Below are positions 43,825 through 53,375 of a stretch of 64,000 nt of DNA, piece after piece (position 1 is the first letter of the stretch; each line of letters begins with the position of its first letter). Source of the stretch: Pseudomonadota bacterium. GTDB lineage: Bacteria; Pseudomonadota; Gammaproteobacteria; CALCKW01. Position numbers and translations under genes: made by a program. Where the stretch lies: positions 1-64,000 of the forward strand of contig JBCCUP010000017.1 of NCBI GenBank assembly GCA_039196715.1, in the 5' to 3' direction. The notes below the pieces were generated by a model that saw only the letters and a list, made by a program, of their open reading frames with translations, did not search any database and had not been told where the DNA came from.

Positions 43825-45756
43825 ATGCCTGCATTATCCCCGCCTGAGGAAACCACCCTGCTGAGCCGGTTCCATGCCGTGCTGCTGGGTCTCGCGGCCA
43901 CCGCCCTCGGCGCCATGGCGCTGTACAGCAGCGGCATCGGCCTGATCGACCCGAAGCTGCACCGCGCGACCGGTTTCGCACTGGCGCTGGTGGTCGGCAT
44001 CGCCCTGAGCCGCGCGCGCCGCCGCCAACGCGAACCCGAGTCGGCGTCAGACGGCCCGCTGCACACGGCGTTCGACGCGGTCCTGCTGCTGGCCGGGCTC
44101 TGGTCGATCTGGTCCTTCCATTTTGTCCAAACCGAGATGGAGGAGGCGCTGTACGACGTCTCTGCACATGACGCCTGGCCCGCGCTTGCCGGGCTTGCGG
44201 TGTTTCTCGAACTCTGCCGCCGCCTGTGGGGCTGGGGGCTGTTCGGCGTGGGCCTCTGCGGTGTGCTCTACCTGCTGTTCGGGCAGGACCTGCCGGGCTT
44301 CCTCGCGCACGCCGGCTTCTCATCGACGGAGGTGGCCGAGGCGCTCTGGTACAACACCAACAAAGGGGTGTTCGGCTCGATCACCAACATCGTTCTGAGC
44401 ACGGTGTTCATCTTCATCGTCTTCGGCACCCTGCTCGAGGGCACGGGCGCGGGTGACACGTTGCTGAAGTTCGCCTTTTTGCTGACCCGGCGCACCCGCG
44501 GTGGCCCGGCACACGCCGCCATTCTCGCCTCGTCGCTGTTCGGCACCATGTCCGGATCAACCGTTGCGAACATCGTCGGCACGGGCACCTTCACCATCCC
44601 GATGATCAAACGCCGCGGCTTCTCGCCAACCTTCGCCGCGGGCATCGAGGCGACTGCGTCGTCGGGTGGGCAGATCATGCCGCCGATCATGGGGGCCGCC
44701 GCGCTCGTCATGGCCGACCTGACCGGCACCGGCTACCTCAACATCATCGTCGCCGCCCTGTGCCCCGCGCTCTTCTACTACTTCAGCCTGTTCTCCGCTG
44801 TCACCGTCGAGGCCCGCCGTCAGGGCATCGCAGTGCAACCGCTGACGATCGACGACACGATCACCCGCGTCGACATCATCAACTCCGTGCTGTTCATCGG
44901 CCCGATTTTGACCGTCATCTGCTCGCTGATTCTCGGCCTCTCGACCTCCGCCGCCGGTTTCAACGCCGTCTGCACGCTGCTCGTCCTGTCGGTCATCAAC
45001 CCCGAGGTGCGCCGCGACCCGATGCGCGTCTGGCGGTCCTTTCTCAAAGGCGCGCAATCGGGCGCCACGCTACTGATCGCGGTGGCCGCCATTGGCATAC
45101 TGGTCGGATCCCTCGACTCCACCGGCCTCGGCCTCAAGCTTGCCAATCTCATATCGACCGTGCGCGGCGACGGCCTGTTCTCTGCCTTGTTGATTGCCAT
45201 GGTTGGCGCCCTGGTGCTCGGCATGGGCATGCCTACCCTGCCGGCCTACCTGATCATCATCCTGGTGATGGGGCCCGCGATTCAGGCGCTCGGGGTGTCG
45301 ATCCTCACGGCGCACATGTTTGTCTTCTACTACGGCGTGGCCTCGTCGCTGACGCCGCCGGTCGCGATCGCAGCCTACGCCGCCGCGCCGATCGCAAACG
45401 CCAACCCGCTGTTCACCGCGTTGATGGCGTTTCGCCTCGGCATGGCGAAATTCATCATTCCCTTCGTGTTCGCCTTCTACCCCACGGTGCTGATCATCGA
45501 GACCTTCAGCCTGTTGCCGTTCCTCTGGATCGTGCTGCGCACCTGCCTGTGCATCTGGTTGTTCTCGTCCGCACTGTCGGGCTTCGATCGCCGCAAACTG
45601 AGCCCGGTCGAGATTGCCTTGCGTTTCGTCGCCGCATTCGCCGCCCTCGTGGTGCCCGCTGTCGTGCATCTCCCGGCCGTGCTGCTCGGCCTCGGCTTGC
45701 TGGCACTCGACCGGCACCGCAGCCGCACCCTTCCACCGTCCCCGGAGCCCGCGTGA
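43825..45756 (+). CDS. Fused TRAP permease (DctQM type)
   Basis: A 643-residue integral membrane protein with about 15 TM segments: an N-terminal DctQ-like part and a DctM-like core with EATASSGGQIMPPIMGAAA and GMPTLPAYLIIILVMGP. Single-chain permeases of this size pair with TAXI-type binding proteins, as here. It ends in TGATG shared with the sulfatase start. Confidence 0.93.
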   Translation: MPALSPPEETTLLSRFHAVLLGLAATALGAMALYSSGIGLIDPKLHRATGFALALVVGIALSRARRRQREPESASDGPLHTAFDAVLLLAGLWSIWSFHFVQTEMEEALYDVSAHDAWPALAGLAVFLELCRRLWGWGLFGVGLCGVLYLLFGQDLPGFLAHAGFSSTEVAEALWYNTNKGVFGSITNIVLSTVFIFIVFGTLLEGTGAGDTLLKFAFLLTRRTRGGPAHAAILASSLFGTMSGSTVANIVGTGTFTIPMIKRRGFSPTFAAGIEATASSGGQIMPPIMGAAALVMADLTGTGYLNIIVAALCPALFYYFSLFSAVTVEARRQGIAVQPLTIDDTITRVDIINSVLFIGPILTVICSLILGLSTSAAGFNAVCTLLVLSVINPEVRRDPMRVWRSFLKGAQSGATLLIAVAAIGILVGSLDSTGLGLKLANLISTVRGDGLFSALLIAMVGALVLGMGMPTLPAYLIIILVMGPAIQALGVSILTAHMFVFYYGVASSLTPPVAIAAYAAAPIANANPLFTALMAFRLGMAKFIIPFVFAFYPTVLIIETFSLLPFLWIVLRTCLCIWLFSSALSGFDRRKLSPVEIALRFVAAFAALVVPAVVHLPAVLLGLGLLALDRHRSRTLPPSPEPA

Positions 45757-47327
45757 TGACCCAACGCCCGAACTTCCTCTTCATCATCACCGACCAGCAC
45801 CGCGCCGATCACCTCGGCTGCTACGGCAACCCCATTGTGCGCACACCGCACATCGACAGCATTGCCACCCACGGCACACGGTGGAACCGCTTCTACGTGG
45901 CCAACCCGATCTGCATGCCCAACCGGGCGTCGATCATGACCGGACGCATGTGTTCTCTGCACGGCGCACGGCACAACGGCATCCCGCTTTCGAAGGACCA
46001 CACGACTTTCGTGGAACTGTTGCGCGACGCAGGCTACCGCACCGGCTTGATCGGCAAGTCACACTTGCAGAGTTTCACCGGCTTGCCAGCCACCAACACC
46101 TACCAACCGGCAGCCGACAAGACCACGCCGTCTCCGTGTCTGCGCGACGCGATCAAGCGCAACCGGCACGGCGCGGAGTACGACCTCGAAGTCGCGCCGA
46201 ACTGGCACACGCCGCTGGCCGAGCGAATGGACACGCATTTCTACGGTTTTGACCACGTCGAAGTCGCAGCCGACCACGGCGATCAGGCCTGCGGCGACTA
46301 CGCCCTCTGGGCGCGCGAGCAACGGGCCGACTTCGACGAGCTGGTCGGCCCGGACAACGCGCTGCCGGACAACCGGATCAACGCACCGCAGGCCTGGCGC
46401 ACTGCTGTGCCGGAGTCGCTGTACTCGACCACGTGGGTCGCCGACCGCTCCGAGGCGTGGCTGCGCGATCGTGTCGAGGACGACGCGCCGTTCTTCCTGC
46501 AGATGTCCTTCCCCGACCCCCACCACCCGTTCACACCGCCGGGTAAATACTGGGACTTGTACAACCCGGACGACATCCCCTTGCCAGTGTCGTTCGGCAA
46601 GGGCGACCTGCCGCCATTGCAGGCGATGCGCGCCGCGCGCGAAGACGGCACGGCCAAGCGCACCTCACAAGACCCGTTCGCCGTAACGGCAGACGAGGCA
46701 CGGGAGATCACCGCGCTCACCTACGGGCTGATCACCATGGTCGACGACGCCATCGGGCGGGTGCTCGCGCGGCTGAGGGCGCTCGGGCTCGCGGAGAACA
46801 CCGTCGTGGTGTTTACATCCGACCACGGGGACTACATGGGTGACCACGGCCTGATGCTGAAGCTGCTGTTGCACTACCAGGGCCTGATCCGCGTGCCGTT
46901 CATCTGGCACGACCCGACGGCCCCAAGCCGGGCAGCTGAGGACAATGCCCTTGCGTCGTCAATCGACATCGCCAGCACGGTGCTCACACGCGCAGGCGTA
47001 CAAGGCTACAACGGTCTGCAGGGACGCGATCTGTTCAACAGCACGCCGCCCGAGGCCATCATTGTCGAAGAGGACAGCCAACGCGTGATGACCGGCTTTG
47101 ACCGCCCTCAGCGGGTGCGAACGGTGGTGACCGAACGCCACCGCATGTCGCTTCGCGAGGGCGAAGACTGGGATGAGCTGTACGACCTCGTCGACGACCC
47201 GGACGAAATCCACAACCGCTTCGACGACCCGGCCGCCGCCAGTGTACGGCACGCCCTCACCGAGGCCATGCTACGCCGGACCATAGAACTGCAAGACCGG
47301 TCGCCGCTGCCTGCCTACCGCGCCTGA
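45756..47327 (+). CDS. Type I sulfatase (formylglycine type)
   Basis: A 523-residue sulfatase. The active-site motif CMPNR (53-57) fits CxPxR, so Cys53 would be converted to formylglycine; metal residues include Asp13 in ITDQHRAD and the TSDHGDYMGDHG segment. The ATG at 45756 overlaps the permease stop. No signal peptide is evident, so it is probably cytoplasmic and works on sulfate esters imported by the TRAP system. Substrate not determined. Confidence 0.93.
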   Translation: MTQRPNFLFIITDQHRADHLGCYGNPIVRTPHIDSIATHGTRWNRFYVANPICMPNRASIMTGRMCSLHGARHNGIPLSKDHTTFVELLRDAGYRTGLIGKSHLQSFTGLPATNTYQPAADKTTPSPCLRDAIKRNRHGAEYDLEVAPNWHTPLAERMDTHFYGFDHVEVAADHGDQACGDYALWAREQRADFDELVGPDNALPDNRINAPQAWRTAVPESLYSTTWVADRSEAWLRDRVEDDAPFFLQMSFPDPHHPFTPPGKYWDLYNPDDIPLPVSFGKGDLPPLQAMRAAREDGTAKRTSQDPFAVTADEAREITALTYGLITMVDDAIGRVLARLRALGLAENTVVVFTSDHGDYMGDHGLMLKLLLHYQGLIRVPFIWHDPTAPSRAAEDNALASSIDIASTVLTRAGVQGYNGLQGRDLFNSTPPEAIIVEEDSQRVMTGFDRPQRVRTVVTERHRMSLREGEDWDELYDLVDDPDEIHNRFDDPAAASVRHALTEAMLRRTIELQDRSPLPAYRA

Positions 47328-47345
47328 GGCGCTGACACGAGGCCA

Positions 47346-48413
47346 TCAGCTGGCGTTGCGCGCGCCCAGAACCGCGCGCACCTCGGAGGACTCCGGCGCG
47401 TACCACCGCGCGCGGAACAGCCAGTTGATGCGGCCGAACTGCGTGCCGTGGACGAAGTGCGGGCTCACGAACTCGCGCACCGTCTCACCCGCGGGCGTCA
47501 CTTCGAACAGGCAGCCCTTGTTGCCCTCGCAGATCAGCGTGTTGCCGGACGGCAGACGCTGGGCCCCTGACATGTGCGGCGAGAAGAACGACGTCATGTC
47601 GTCGGGTGCGGTGTAACGCCACACCACGGTGTGAGTGTCCGGGTCGATTTCCCAGACCTGGCTGTGGTGCAGGTCGCCCTGGTACGCGCCGTTGCAGAAG
47701 ACGAGGATGTGCCCGTTGTCCAGCATCTGCGCATCGTGCTGGCCGCTCATGGCGTCGTCCTGGTGTTCCCAGACCACCTTGCCCGAGGCGCGCTCGACGA
47801 TGAAAAGCAGGTTGAGGTTCTTGCAGCTCACGAGGTAGCGCTCGCCGTCGAGCGGGCACACCGTGTTGGTGTGGCCGTAGCTCCAGCGGTTGCCGTTGCG
47901 GTAGATCGGGTGCGACGCGGGCCCGAGCTCACGGAAGTCCCACTCCCACACCACCTCACCCGCGGCGTTGACCTGGCGAATGACCTCGCTGAACGGCCCG
48001 CCGTTCGCTTCCGAACCCGGGATGCCACCGGGGATCGCGCGCTGTTCGGCCTCGCTGATCTCAAGAAAGGCCGCGTAGACCGCGCCGTCGTCGAGGCGCC
48101 GGGCGTCGTGGTGCTGGTACGGGTCGACGTGCCGCCAGACGCACCTGCCCGACGGGGTGTACTCGCTGATCTGGCCGCTCACCGTCAGGGCGACACCCTT
48201 GGGTTCGACGCAGCGCTCGTTGACGACGAGGTTGCCAGTTGGCAACAGGTACGCCCAGTTGGTCATGCCGCGCTGGGTATGCCAACTGTGCGCCACCTCG
48301 CCCGCCGGGTCCAAGAGGAAGGCCCGGTCACCGTCGACCGGACAGATCAACACGTAGCCCGGCGTGGACCGGTCGGGGTCGTCGTACAACACGCCGGTGT
48401 GGCGAATGCGCAT
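47346..48413 (-). CDS. Arylsulfotransferase-like (ASST) protein
   Basis: A 355-residue protein, ATG at 48413 (MRIRHTGVLYDD); upstream frame is GC-rich filler. Contains repeated Trp/Asp blades: GEVAHSWHTQRG, GEVVWEWDF, GKVVWEH, and HTVVWRYTAP, consistent with an arylsulfotransferase-like beta-propeller. It may transfer sulfate between phenolic compounds, or simply bind them. Converges on the sulfatase; a degraded copy lies at 41045-41470. Confidence 0.78.
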   Translation of the reverse strand: MRIRHTGVLYDDPDRSTPGYVLICPVDGDRAFLLDPAGEVAHSWHTQRGMTNWAYLLPTGNLVVNERCVEPKGVALTVSGQISEYTPSGRCVWRHVDPYQHHDARRLDDGAVYAAFLEISEAEQRAIPGGIPGSEANGGPFSEVIRQVNAAGEVVWEWDFRELGPASHPIYRNGNRWSYGHTNTVCPLDGERYLVSCKNLNLLFIVERASGKVVWEHQDDAMSGQHDAQMLDNGHILVFCNGAYQGDLHHSQVWEIDPDTHTVVWRYTAPDDMTSFFSPHMSGAQRLPSGNTLICEGNKGCLFEVTPAGETVREFVSPHFVHGTQFGRINWLFRARWYAPESSEVRAVLGARNAS

Positions 48414-48588
48414 GCGAGCAGCTCCACGCGTGGGGGTCGACGGCATGCCGTCGCGAGCGGCAAAGCGTAGCACCCTGCGCCGTTCGTGCAGCTCGTGAGC
48501 GACGCCACCGACGCGCGCACCGCTCAGCCCCGGGGCTGTATCCTTGTCGGCAACCGAAGCACACGGGCCCGACGTCCGCGATACGCCC

Positions 48589-49767
48589 ATGGCCAAACCC
48601 GCCCCACTCGACACCGACATCACGCTGGCGCAACTCGACCGGGACCCGTTCCCGATCTACCGCCGGCTGCGTGCCGAAACCCCGGTGCTGAGGGTGCAGG
48701 CCACCGGGCGCACCTTGCTGACCAAGGCCGCTGACACCCGCTACGTGAAGGACAACCCGTCGCTGTTCAGCTCGAACGACCCGAACACCCCGATGAAACG
48801 CGCGTTCCGGGCGCACACGTTGATGCGCAAGGACGGCGACGCGCACCGCCGAGAGCGCAACGCCATGATGCGAACCTTCCACCCCGCCGTGATTCGGGAC
48901 GACTGGGGTCCGCGCTACGAGGCGATTGCCGAGGCGTACGTCTCTCGCCTACCCCGTGGCGAGGTGGTCGACCTGTTCCCGGCGCTCTCGGGGCCCTACG
49001 CCGCGCGGGGCCTCGCCGCGCTGCTCGGCATCGAGGAAGCCAGTGACGACGAGATGCAACGCTGGTCGCAGGCGTTGATCGACGGCGCCGGCAATTTCGG
49101 CTGGCGAGACGAGGTCTTTGCGCGCTCGGACACGGCCAACGACGAGATGGACGCGCTGTTCGATTCAGTGCAAGCCCGCCACACCGCATCGCCGAACCAC
49201 TCGGCATTCTCGGTCATGCTGAACGCTGACGACCCGATTCCGCAATCGCAGATCTACGCAAACATCAAGATCGCCATCGGCGGCGGCATCAACGAGCCGC
49301 GCGACGCCCTCAACACCATCCTGTTCGGTCTGCTGACCCACCCGGATCAACTCGATGCGGTCAAGCGCCAGGGCGACTGGGCAAAGGCCTTTGAGGAGGG
49401 TATCCGCTGGGTAGCACCGATCTCGGTGTCCTCGCGCCTGGTGACCGAAGACACCGAGATCAGCGGGTGTTTCATTCCGAAGGGGGACACCGTCATGACG
49501 GTCCAGGCCAGTGCGAACCGCGACGAGGACCTCTACGACGACGGCGAAGCCTTCAACGTCTACCGCGACAAACAGCCCCACCAGGCGTTCGGCAACGGGC
49601 CGCACTTCTGCCAGGGCACCCACGTCGCCCGGCGCGCAATTGCCCAGATCATGCTGCCGATGCTGTTCGACCGCTTTCCGAACCTGAGTCTGCCGGACCC
49701 CGACGCCGTCGAGTGGCGTGGTTTCGGGTTTCACGGTGTGACCAACCTGCCCGTCAAACTCGCCTGA
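48589..49767 (+). CDS. Cytochrome P450
   Basis: A 392-residue soluble P450, ATG at 48589. Haem-binding FGNGPHFCQGTHVAR, the K-helix EEGIRW (ExxR), and an I-helix reading GGGINEPRD instead of AGxDT. Oxidises an unknown hydrophobic substrate; needs separate redox partners, none of which are in the neighbourhood. Confidence 0.93.
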   Translation: MAKPAPLDTDITLAQLDRDPFPIYRRLRAETPVLRVQATGRTLLTKAADTRYVKDNPSLFSSNDPNTPMKRAFRAHTLMRKDGDAHRRERNAMMRTFHPAVIRDDWGPRYEAIAEAYVSRLPRGEVVDLFPALSGPYAARGLAALLGIEEASDDEMQRWSQALIDGAGNFGWRDEVFARSDTANDEMDALFDSVQARHTASPNHSAFSVMLNADDPIPQSQIYANIKIAIGGGINEPRDALNTILFGLLTHPDQLDAVKRQGDWAKAFEEGIRWVAPISVSSRLVTEDTEISGCFIPKGDTVMTVQASANRDEDLYDDGEAFNVYRDKQPHQAFGNGPHFCQGTHVARRAIAQIMLPMLFDRFPNLSLPDPDAVEWRGFGFHGVTNLPVKLA

Positions 49768-49800
49768 GCGCCTGACGCTGGCGCTGTCCCGAATCGCCAG

Positions 49801-50703
49801 TCAGCGGCCGCGGCGCTCCGGGCCCGGCAGTGTCTCGCGCAGATGATCGATCAGCGCACGGACCTTGGCGGGCTGGTGTTCCCGGCTTGGGTAGACCACG
49901 TGAATATCAGCACCGGGCAACTCGAAGTCGCCGAGGAGTCGCACCAGACGCCCGGCCGCGACGTCGCGCTCGACGATGACGCTCGGCACCCGCGCCACGC
50001 CGTAGCCCGTCACAGCGAGGTCCCGAACCGCCGTGGCGCTGTTGGCACGCAGCCGTGCCCGTGGCGAAAACCGCAGCTCAGTCCCCGCGTGCCGAAAGTG
50101 CCACACGGATTCGGTCGGGAAGTTGGCGTCCTGCAGGATCGGGTAGCGGGCGAGATCATCGGGGTGTTCGGGTGCACCGTGGGTCTCGACCAGCGCCGGT
50201 GCGGCGACCACCCACACCGAGGTGCTGGACACCGCGCGCGAGATCAGTGTCGAGTCCGTCAGCGTGCCCACGCGCACGGCGAGGTCGAAGCCCTCGGCGA
50301 CCAGGTCCACGAAACGGTCACTGAAATGCAGGTCCAGGGACAAGTCCGGGTGCAACCAACCGAAGGCGGCGATCGACGGCAACACGGCCAACCGGCCGTA
50401 GTCCACGGGCAGCGCGAGGCGCAGCGTGCCCGTCAGTCGGCCGTTGTCTTCGCTGAGCCCGTTCTCGAGGTCGTCGAGCGACGCGAGGATCCCCTGACAC
50501 CCTTGATAATATGACAAGCCTGCATCGCTGACACTGACACTGCGCGTTGTGCGGCTCAGCAAACGCACGTGCAAGCGCGCTTCAAGCGCACTGACGTGGG
50601 CACTGACCCGTTTTTTGGAGACACCCAGGCGGTCAGCAGCCGCAGTAAAGGAACCCGATTCCACCACCGCAATGAACGACCGCATGCAGTCCAGTTGATC
50701 CAT
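49801..50703 (-). CDS. LysR-family regulator
   Basis: A 300-residue LysR protein from the ATG at 50703; N-terminal HTH (SFTAAADRLGVSKKRVSAHVSALE). Divergent from the DOPA dioxygenase-like gene, which it probably regulates. The longer open frame reaching 51561 is the antisense shadow of that gene. Confidence 0.9.
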   Translation of the reverse strand: MDQLDCMRSFIAVVESGSFTAAADRLGVSKKRVSAHVSALEARLHVRLLSRTTRSVSVSDAGLSYYQGCQGILASLDDLENGLSEDNGRLTGTLRLALPVDYGRLAVLPSIAAFGWLHPDLSLDLHFSDRFVDLVAEGFDLAVRVGTLTDSTLISRAVSSTSVWVVAAPALVETHGAPEHPDDLARYPILQDANFPTESVWHFRHAGTELRFSPRARLRANSATAVRDLAVTGYGVARVPSVIVERDVAAGRLVRLLGDFELPGADIHVVYPSREHQPAKVRALIDHLRETLPGPERRGR

Positions 50704-50843
50704 GATTGTGACCTGATCGGTAACAGTGTGTCGCCCGGTTCGCCCTGTATTGTGCGACACCGGGGCCCGATAGTCTTGTCTGAACCGGGTCATCCGAGGC
50801 CCGGCTCGCCCACCACACCCACCGCTCGAATGCGAGGCACGAC

Positions 50844-51662
50844 ATGAGCTTGTCAGCCCAACTGGACACACTGCGCGACGGTCTGGCGCGCACCGACCGC
50901 ATGCCACTGGTCTTCCTCGGCCACGGCAGCCCGATGAACGCCATCGAGGACACACCCTACGCGCAGGGCTGGACCGCACTCGGCCAAACACTGCCGCGGC
51001 CGCAGGCCATCCTGGTGGTCTCGGCCCACTGGATGACCGAGGGCAGCACCTTGGTCGATGTCTCGGCCGTGCCCCGCACCATCCACGATTTCCACGGCTT
51101 CCCGGATGCCCTGTACGCGCAGCAGTACCCTGCCTCCGGTGACCCCGAGCTCGCCGCCGACGTGATAGCGCTGCTCTCGAGTCACCACGCCCAGGGCGAT
51201 GACACCTGGGGCCTCGACCACGGTGCCTGGTCGGTCCTGACCTGGCTGTACCCGGACGCCGACGTGCCGGTGTTCCAGCTCTCGATCGACATGGCGCAGC
51301 CGCTGGACTGGCACATCGACATCGGCCGCCACCTCGCCTCGCTGCGCGACCGCGGTGTGCTGCTGCTCGGCAGCGGCAACCTGGTGCACAACCTCGGCGC
51401 GCTGACACGAGACGGCCACACCCACGCCTGGGCGAGCGAATTCGACGCGATAGTTGCGCAGAAACTGAGCGACCGTGATGTCGCCGCTCTGGCAGACCGT
51501 CGCGCGCTGGGCACGCTGTTGCAGCAGGCGCACCCGACGGTTGACCACTACCTGCCGGCACTGACGGTCGCGGGCGCCACAGACGCGCGAGACACCCTGA
51601 CGTTCATGAACACCGGCATCGAACACGGCAGCATCTCGATGCGCAGCTTTCTCTTTCACTGA
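50844..51662 (+). CDS. ygiD: 4,5-DOPA dioxygenase extradiol-like protein
   Basis: A 272-residue protein of the LigB/YgiD group. Metal ligands are visible: His in FLGHGSPMNA, His in SAHWMTEG, and a late GLDHGAWSVL segment with GSGNLVHNL. Catalyses extradiol ring cleavage of catechols, as DOPA. Pairing with a divergent LysR is common for ygiD. Confidence 0.9.
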   Translation: MSLSAQLDTLRDGLARTDRMPLVFLGHGSPMNAIEDTPYAQGWTALGQTLPRPQAILVVSAHWMTEGSTLVDVSAVPRTIHDFHGFPDALYAQQYPASGDPELAADVIALLSSHHAQGDDTWGLDHGAWSVLTWLYPDADVPVFQLSIDMAQPLDWHIDIGRHLASLRDRGVLLLGSGNLVHNLGALTRDGHTHAWASEFDAIVAQKLSDRDVAALADRRALGTLLQQAHPTVDHYLPALTVAGATDARDTLTFMNTGIEHGSISMRSFLFH

Positions 51663-51736
51663 TCCGTCGGAGCCCGTTTGCACGCGGCACGCGTGGCACC
51701 CTAGGATGCAGCCATACCCGAGCGTGCACTCCCCCC

Positions 51737-53032
51737 ATGGCCGACACCCCGATCCCGGACACCGCCCCGACCCACCCGGTGCTCATCGCTGGCGGCGGGA
51801 TCGGCGGTTTGACCCTGGCACTCACGCTGCATCAGATCGGTGTACCGTGTCGCGTGCTCGAGTCGGTTCGGGATCTGAAACCCGTGGGCGTGGGTATCAA
51901 CCTGCAACCCAATGCGGTGCGCGAGCTGCTCGAGCTCGGGATCACGCGAGCACAACTTGACGAGGTCGGGCTGCCCGTTCGCGAATGGGCTCTGGTCGGG
52001 TTGAACGGACGGGACATCTACGCCGAGCCACGCGGCGAGGACGCCGGCTACCGCTGGCCGCAGTACGCCGTACACCGAGGGGCTTTCCACATGCTGCTCT
52101 ATCGCACGGTGTGCGAGCGGCTCGGCGTCGACGCGGTGCAGTTGAACCAGCGCGTCGTGCATTATGCCAACCACGTCACCGGCGTCGACGTCGTGACGCA
52201 GGACGGGCGCGGCGACAGCCAGCACCACACCGGCTGCCTGCTGGTCGGTGCCGACGGTATCCACTCCCGCGTGCGCGCGCAGATGCACCCGGACCAACCG
52301 CCGATCCACTGGGGTGGCGCCATTCTCTGGCGCGGCACCAGCCGCACGCGGGCGCTGCGCACCGGTGCGTCGTTCATCGGTTTGGGCACACACCAACAGC
52401 GCATGATCATCTACCCGATCTCGCACCCCGACGCCGACGGCAACGCGTTGATCAACTGGATCGCGGAGATCACCGTGGACGCGGAGCAGGGCTGGCAGGC
52501 CGACAGCTGGTTCCAGCCGGCCGAGGTATCGGATTTCGTCGAGCACTTCGACGCCTACCGCTACCCCTGGCTGGATGTGCCGGCGCTGCTCGCCGGTGCC
52601 GACTGTGCGTACCAGAACGCGATGATCGACCGCGATCCAGTGCCGACCTGGGTGGACGGCCGGGTGGCGTTGATGGGCGACGCCGCGCACGCGATGTACC
52701 CGACCGGATCGAACGGCGCGAGCCAGGCCATCGTCGACGCGCGCGTGCTCGGCGCCGCCTGCCTCGAGCACGGCGCACAGTCCGCAGCGCTCCGTTCCTA
52801 CAATGCGTCGCTGTGCGAACCGATCTCGGCGCTCGTGCTGCGCAACCGCAGCGCCGGGCCCTTCGGTTTGCTCAACCTGGTCGACGCGCGCTGCGGTGGC
52901 GTGTTCGAGGACATTGACACGGTGGTTCCCCAGGCGGAGCGCAATGCCTTCATGGCGCAGTACAAGGCCAGCGCCGGCTTTGCCATGGACGCGCTGAACG
53001 CCGCGCCCAGCACGCTGCCTGCGTGCCCCTGA
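51737..53032 (+). CDS. FAD-dependent aromatic monooxygenase (PhzS-like)
   Basis: A 431-residue flavoprotein monooxygenase. GxGxxG motif GGGIGGLTLAL (about 19-29), the PVGVGINLQPNAV segment also seen in PhzS-type phenazine hydroxylases, GADGIHSRVR (DG motif) and GDAAHAMYPTGSNGA for FAD ribose binding. It probably hydroxylates an aromatic acid; next to a ring-cleavage enzyme it could feed that step. Confidence 0.9.
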   Translation: MADTPIPDTAPTHPVLIAGGGIGGLTLALTLHQIGVPCRVLESVRDLKPVGVGINLQPNAVRELLELGITRAQLDEVGLPVREWALVGLNGRDIYAEPRGEDAGYRWPQYAVHRGAFHMLLYRTVCERLGVDAVQLNQRVVHYANHVTGVDVVTQDGRGDSQHHTGCLLVGADGIHSRVRAQMHPDQPPIHWGGAILWRGTSRTRALRTGASFIGLGTHQQRMIIYPISHPDADGNALINWIAEITVDAEQGWQADSWFQPAEVSDFVEHFDAYRYPWLDVPALLAGADCAYQNAMIDRDPVPTWVDGRVALMGDAAHAMYPTGSNGASQAIVDARVLGAACLEHGAQSAALRSYNASLCEPISALVLRNRSAGPFGLLNLVDARCGGVFEDIDTVVPQAERNAFMAQYKASAGFAMDALNAAPSTLPACP

Positions 53033-53375
53033 CCTGCAGGTCGGTCGCTCCGGCCCGAATGGACGACCCCGGACGTGCGCGCCGGATCACACCCCTAACC
53101 GTCGACCGTGTTTCACAGCAGTAAAGACATCCGGATTATCACAGGGGGTTAATACACCGCCTGTGCAATTCATCGCTTAATATCCGGTGTTTACCCACGC
53201 CACACATTCAATGCGCACCGCCTTGGTGCACAAAACAGCATTTTTATAGGACCTTTGGCCAATATCACGCGGATACGTAAATAAACGTATGAAACGTAAC
53301 TGGACGTGTTGCGATACGGTTTCTATTATGATGTTTCGTACGCGTAGTATTTTGTTTATTAACGTTGTACCTACA
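53033..53375. other. AT-rich intergenic segment with palindrome
   Basis: A long, distinctly AT-rich stretch in otherwise GC-rich sequence, without a convincing gene. At 53273-53290 is the perfect inverted repeat ATACGT-AAATAA-ACGTAT, with further ACGT-containing repeats nearby, a likely operator. The composition shift suggests an acquired segment. Confidence 0.5.

Noticed and set aside
44760-45755. Extension of the sulfatase frame upstream to 44760
   Set aside because: This part is the alternative-frame translation of the TRAP permease; the sulfatase begins at the TGATG overlap at 45756.
50704-51561. Extension of the LysR frame into the region antisense to ygiD
   Set aside because: Arg/Pro-rich filler with no homology texture; the LysR HTH starts at 50703.
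53289-53375. N-terminal extension of the zinc-ribbon protein from ATG 53289
   Set aside because: The first 29 residues are not protein-like, there is no ribosome site, and the start overlaps the palindrome; the ATG at 53376 is preferred, with low certainty.
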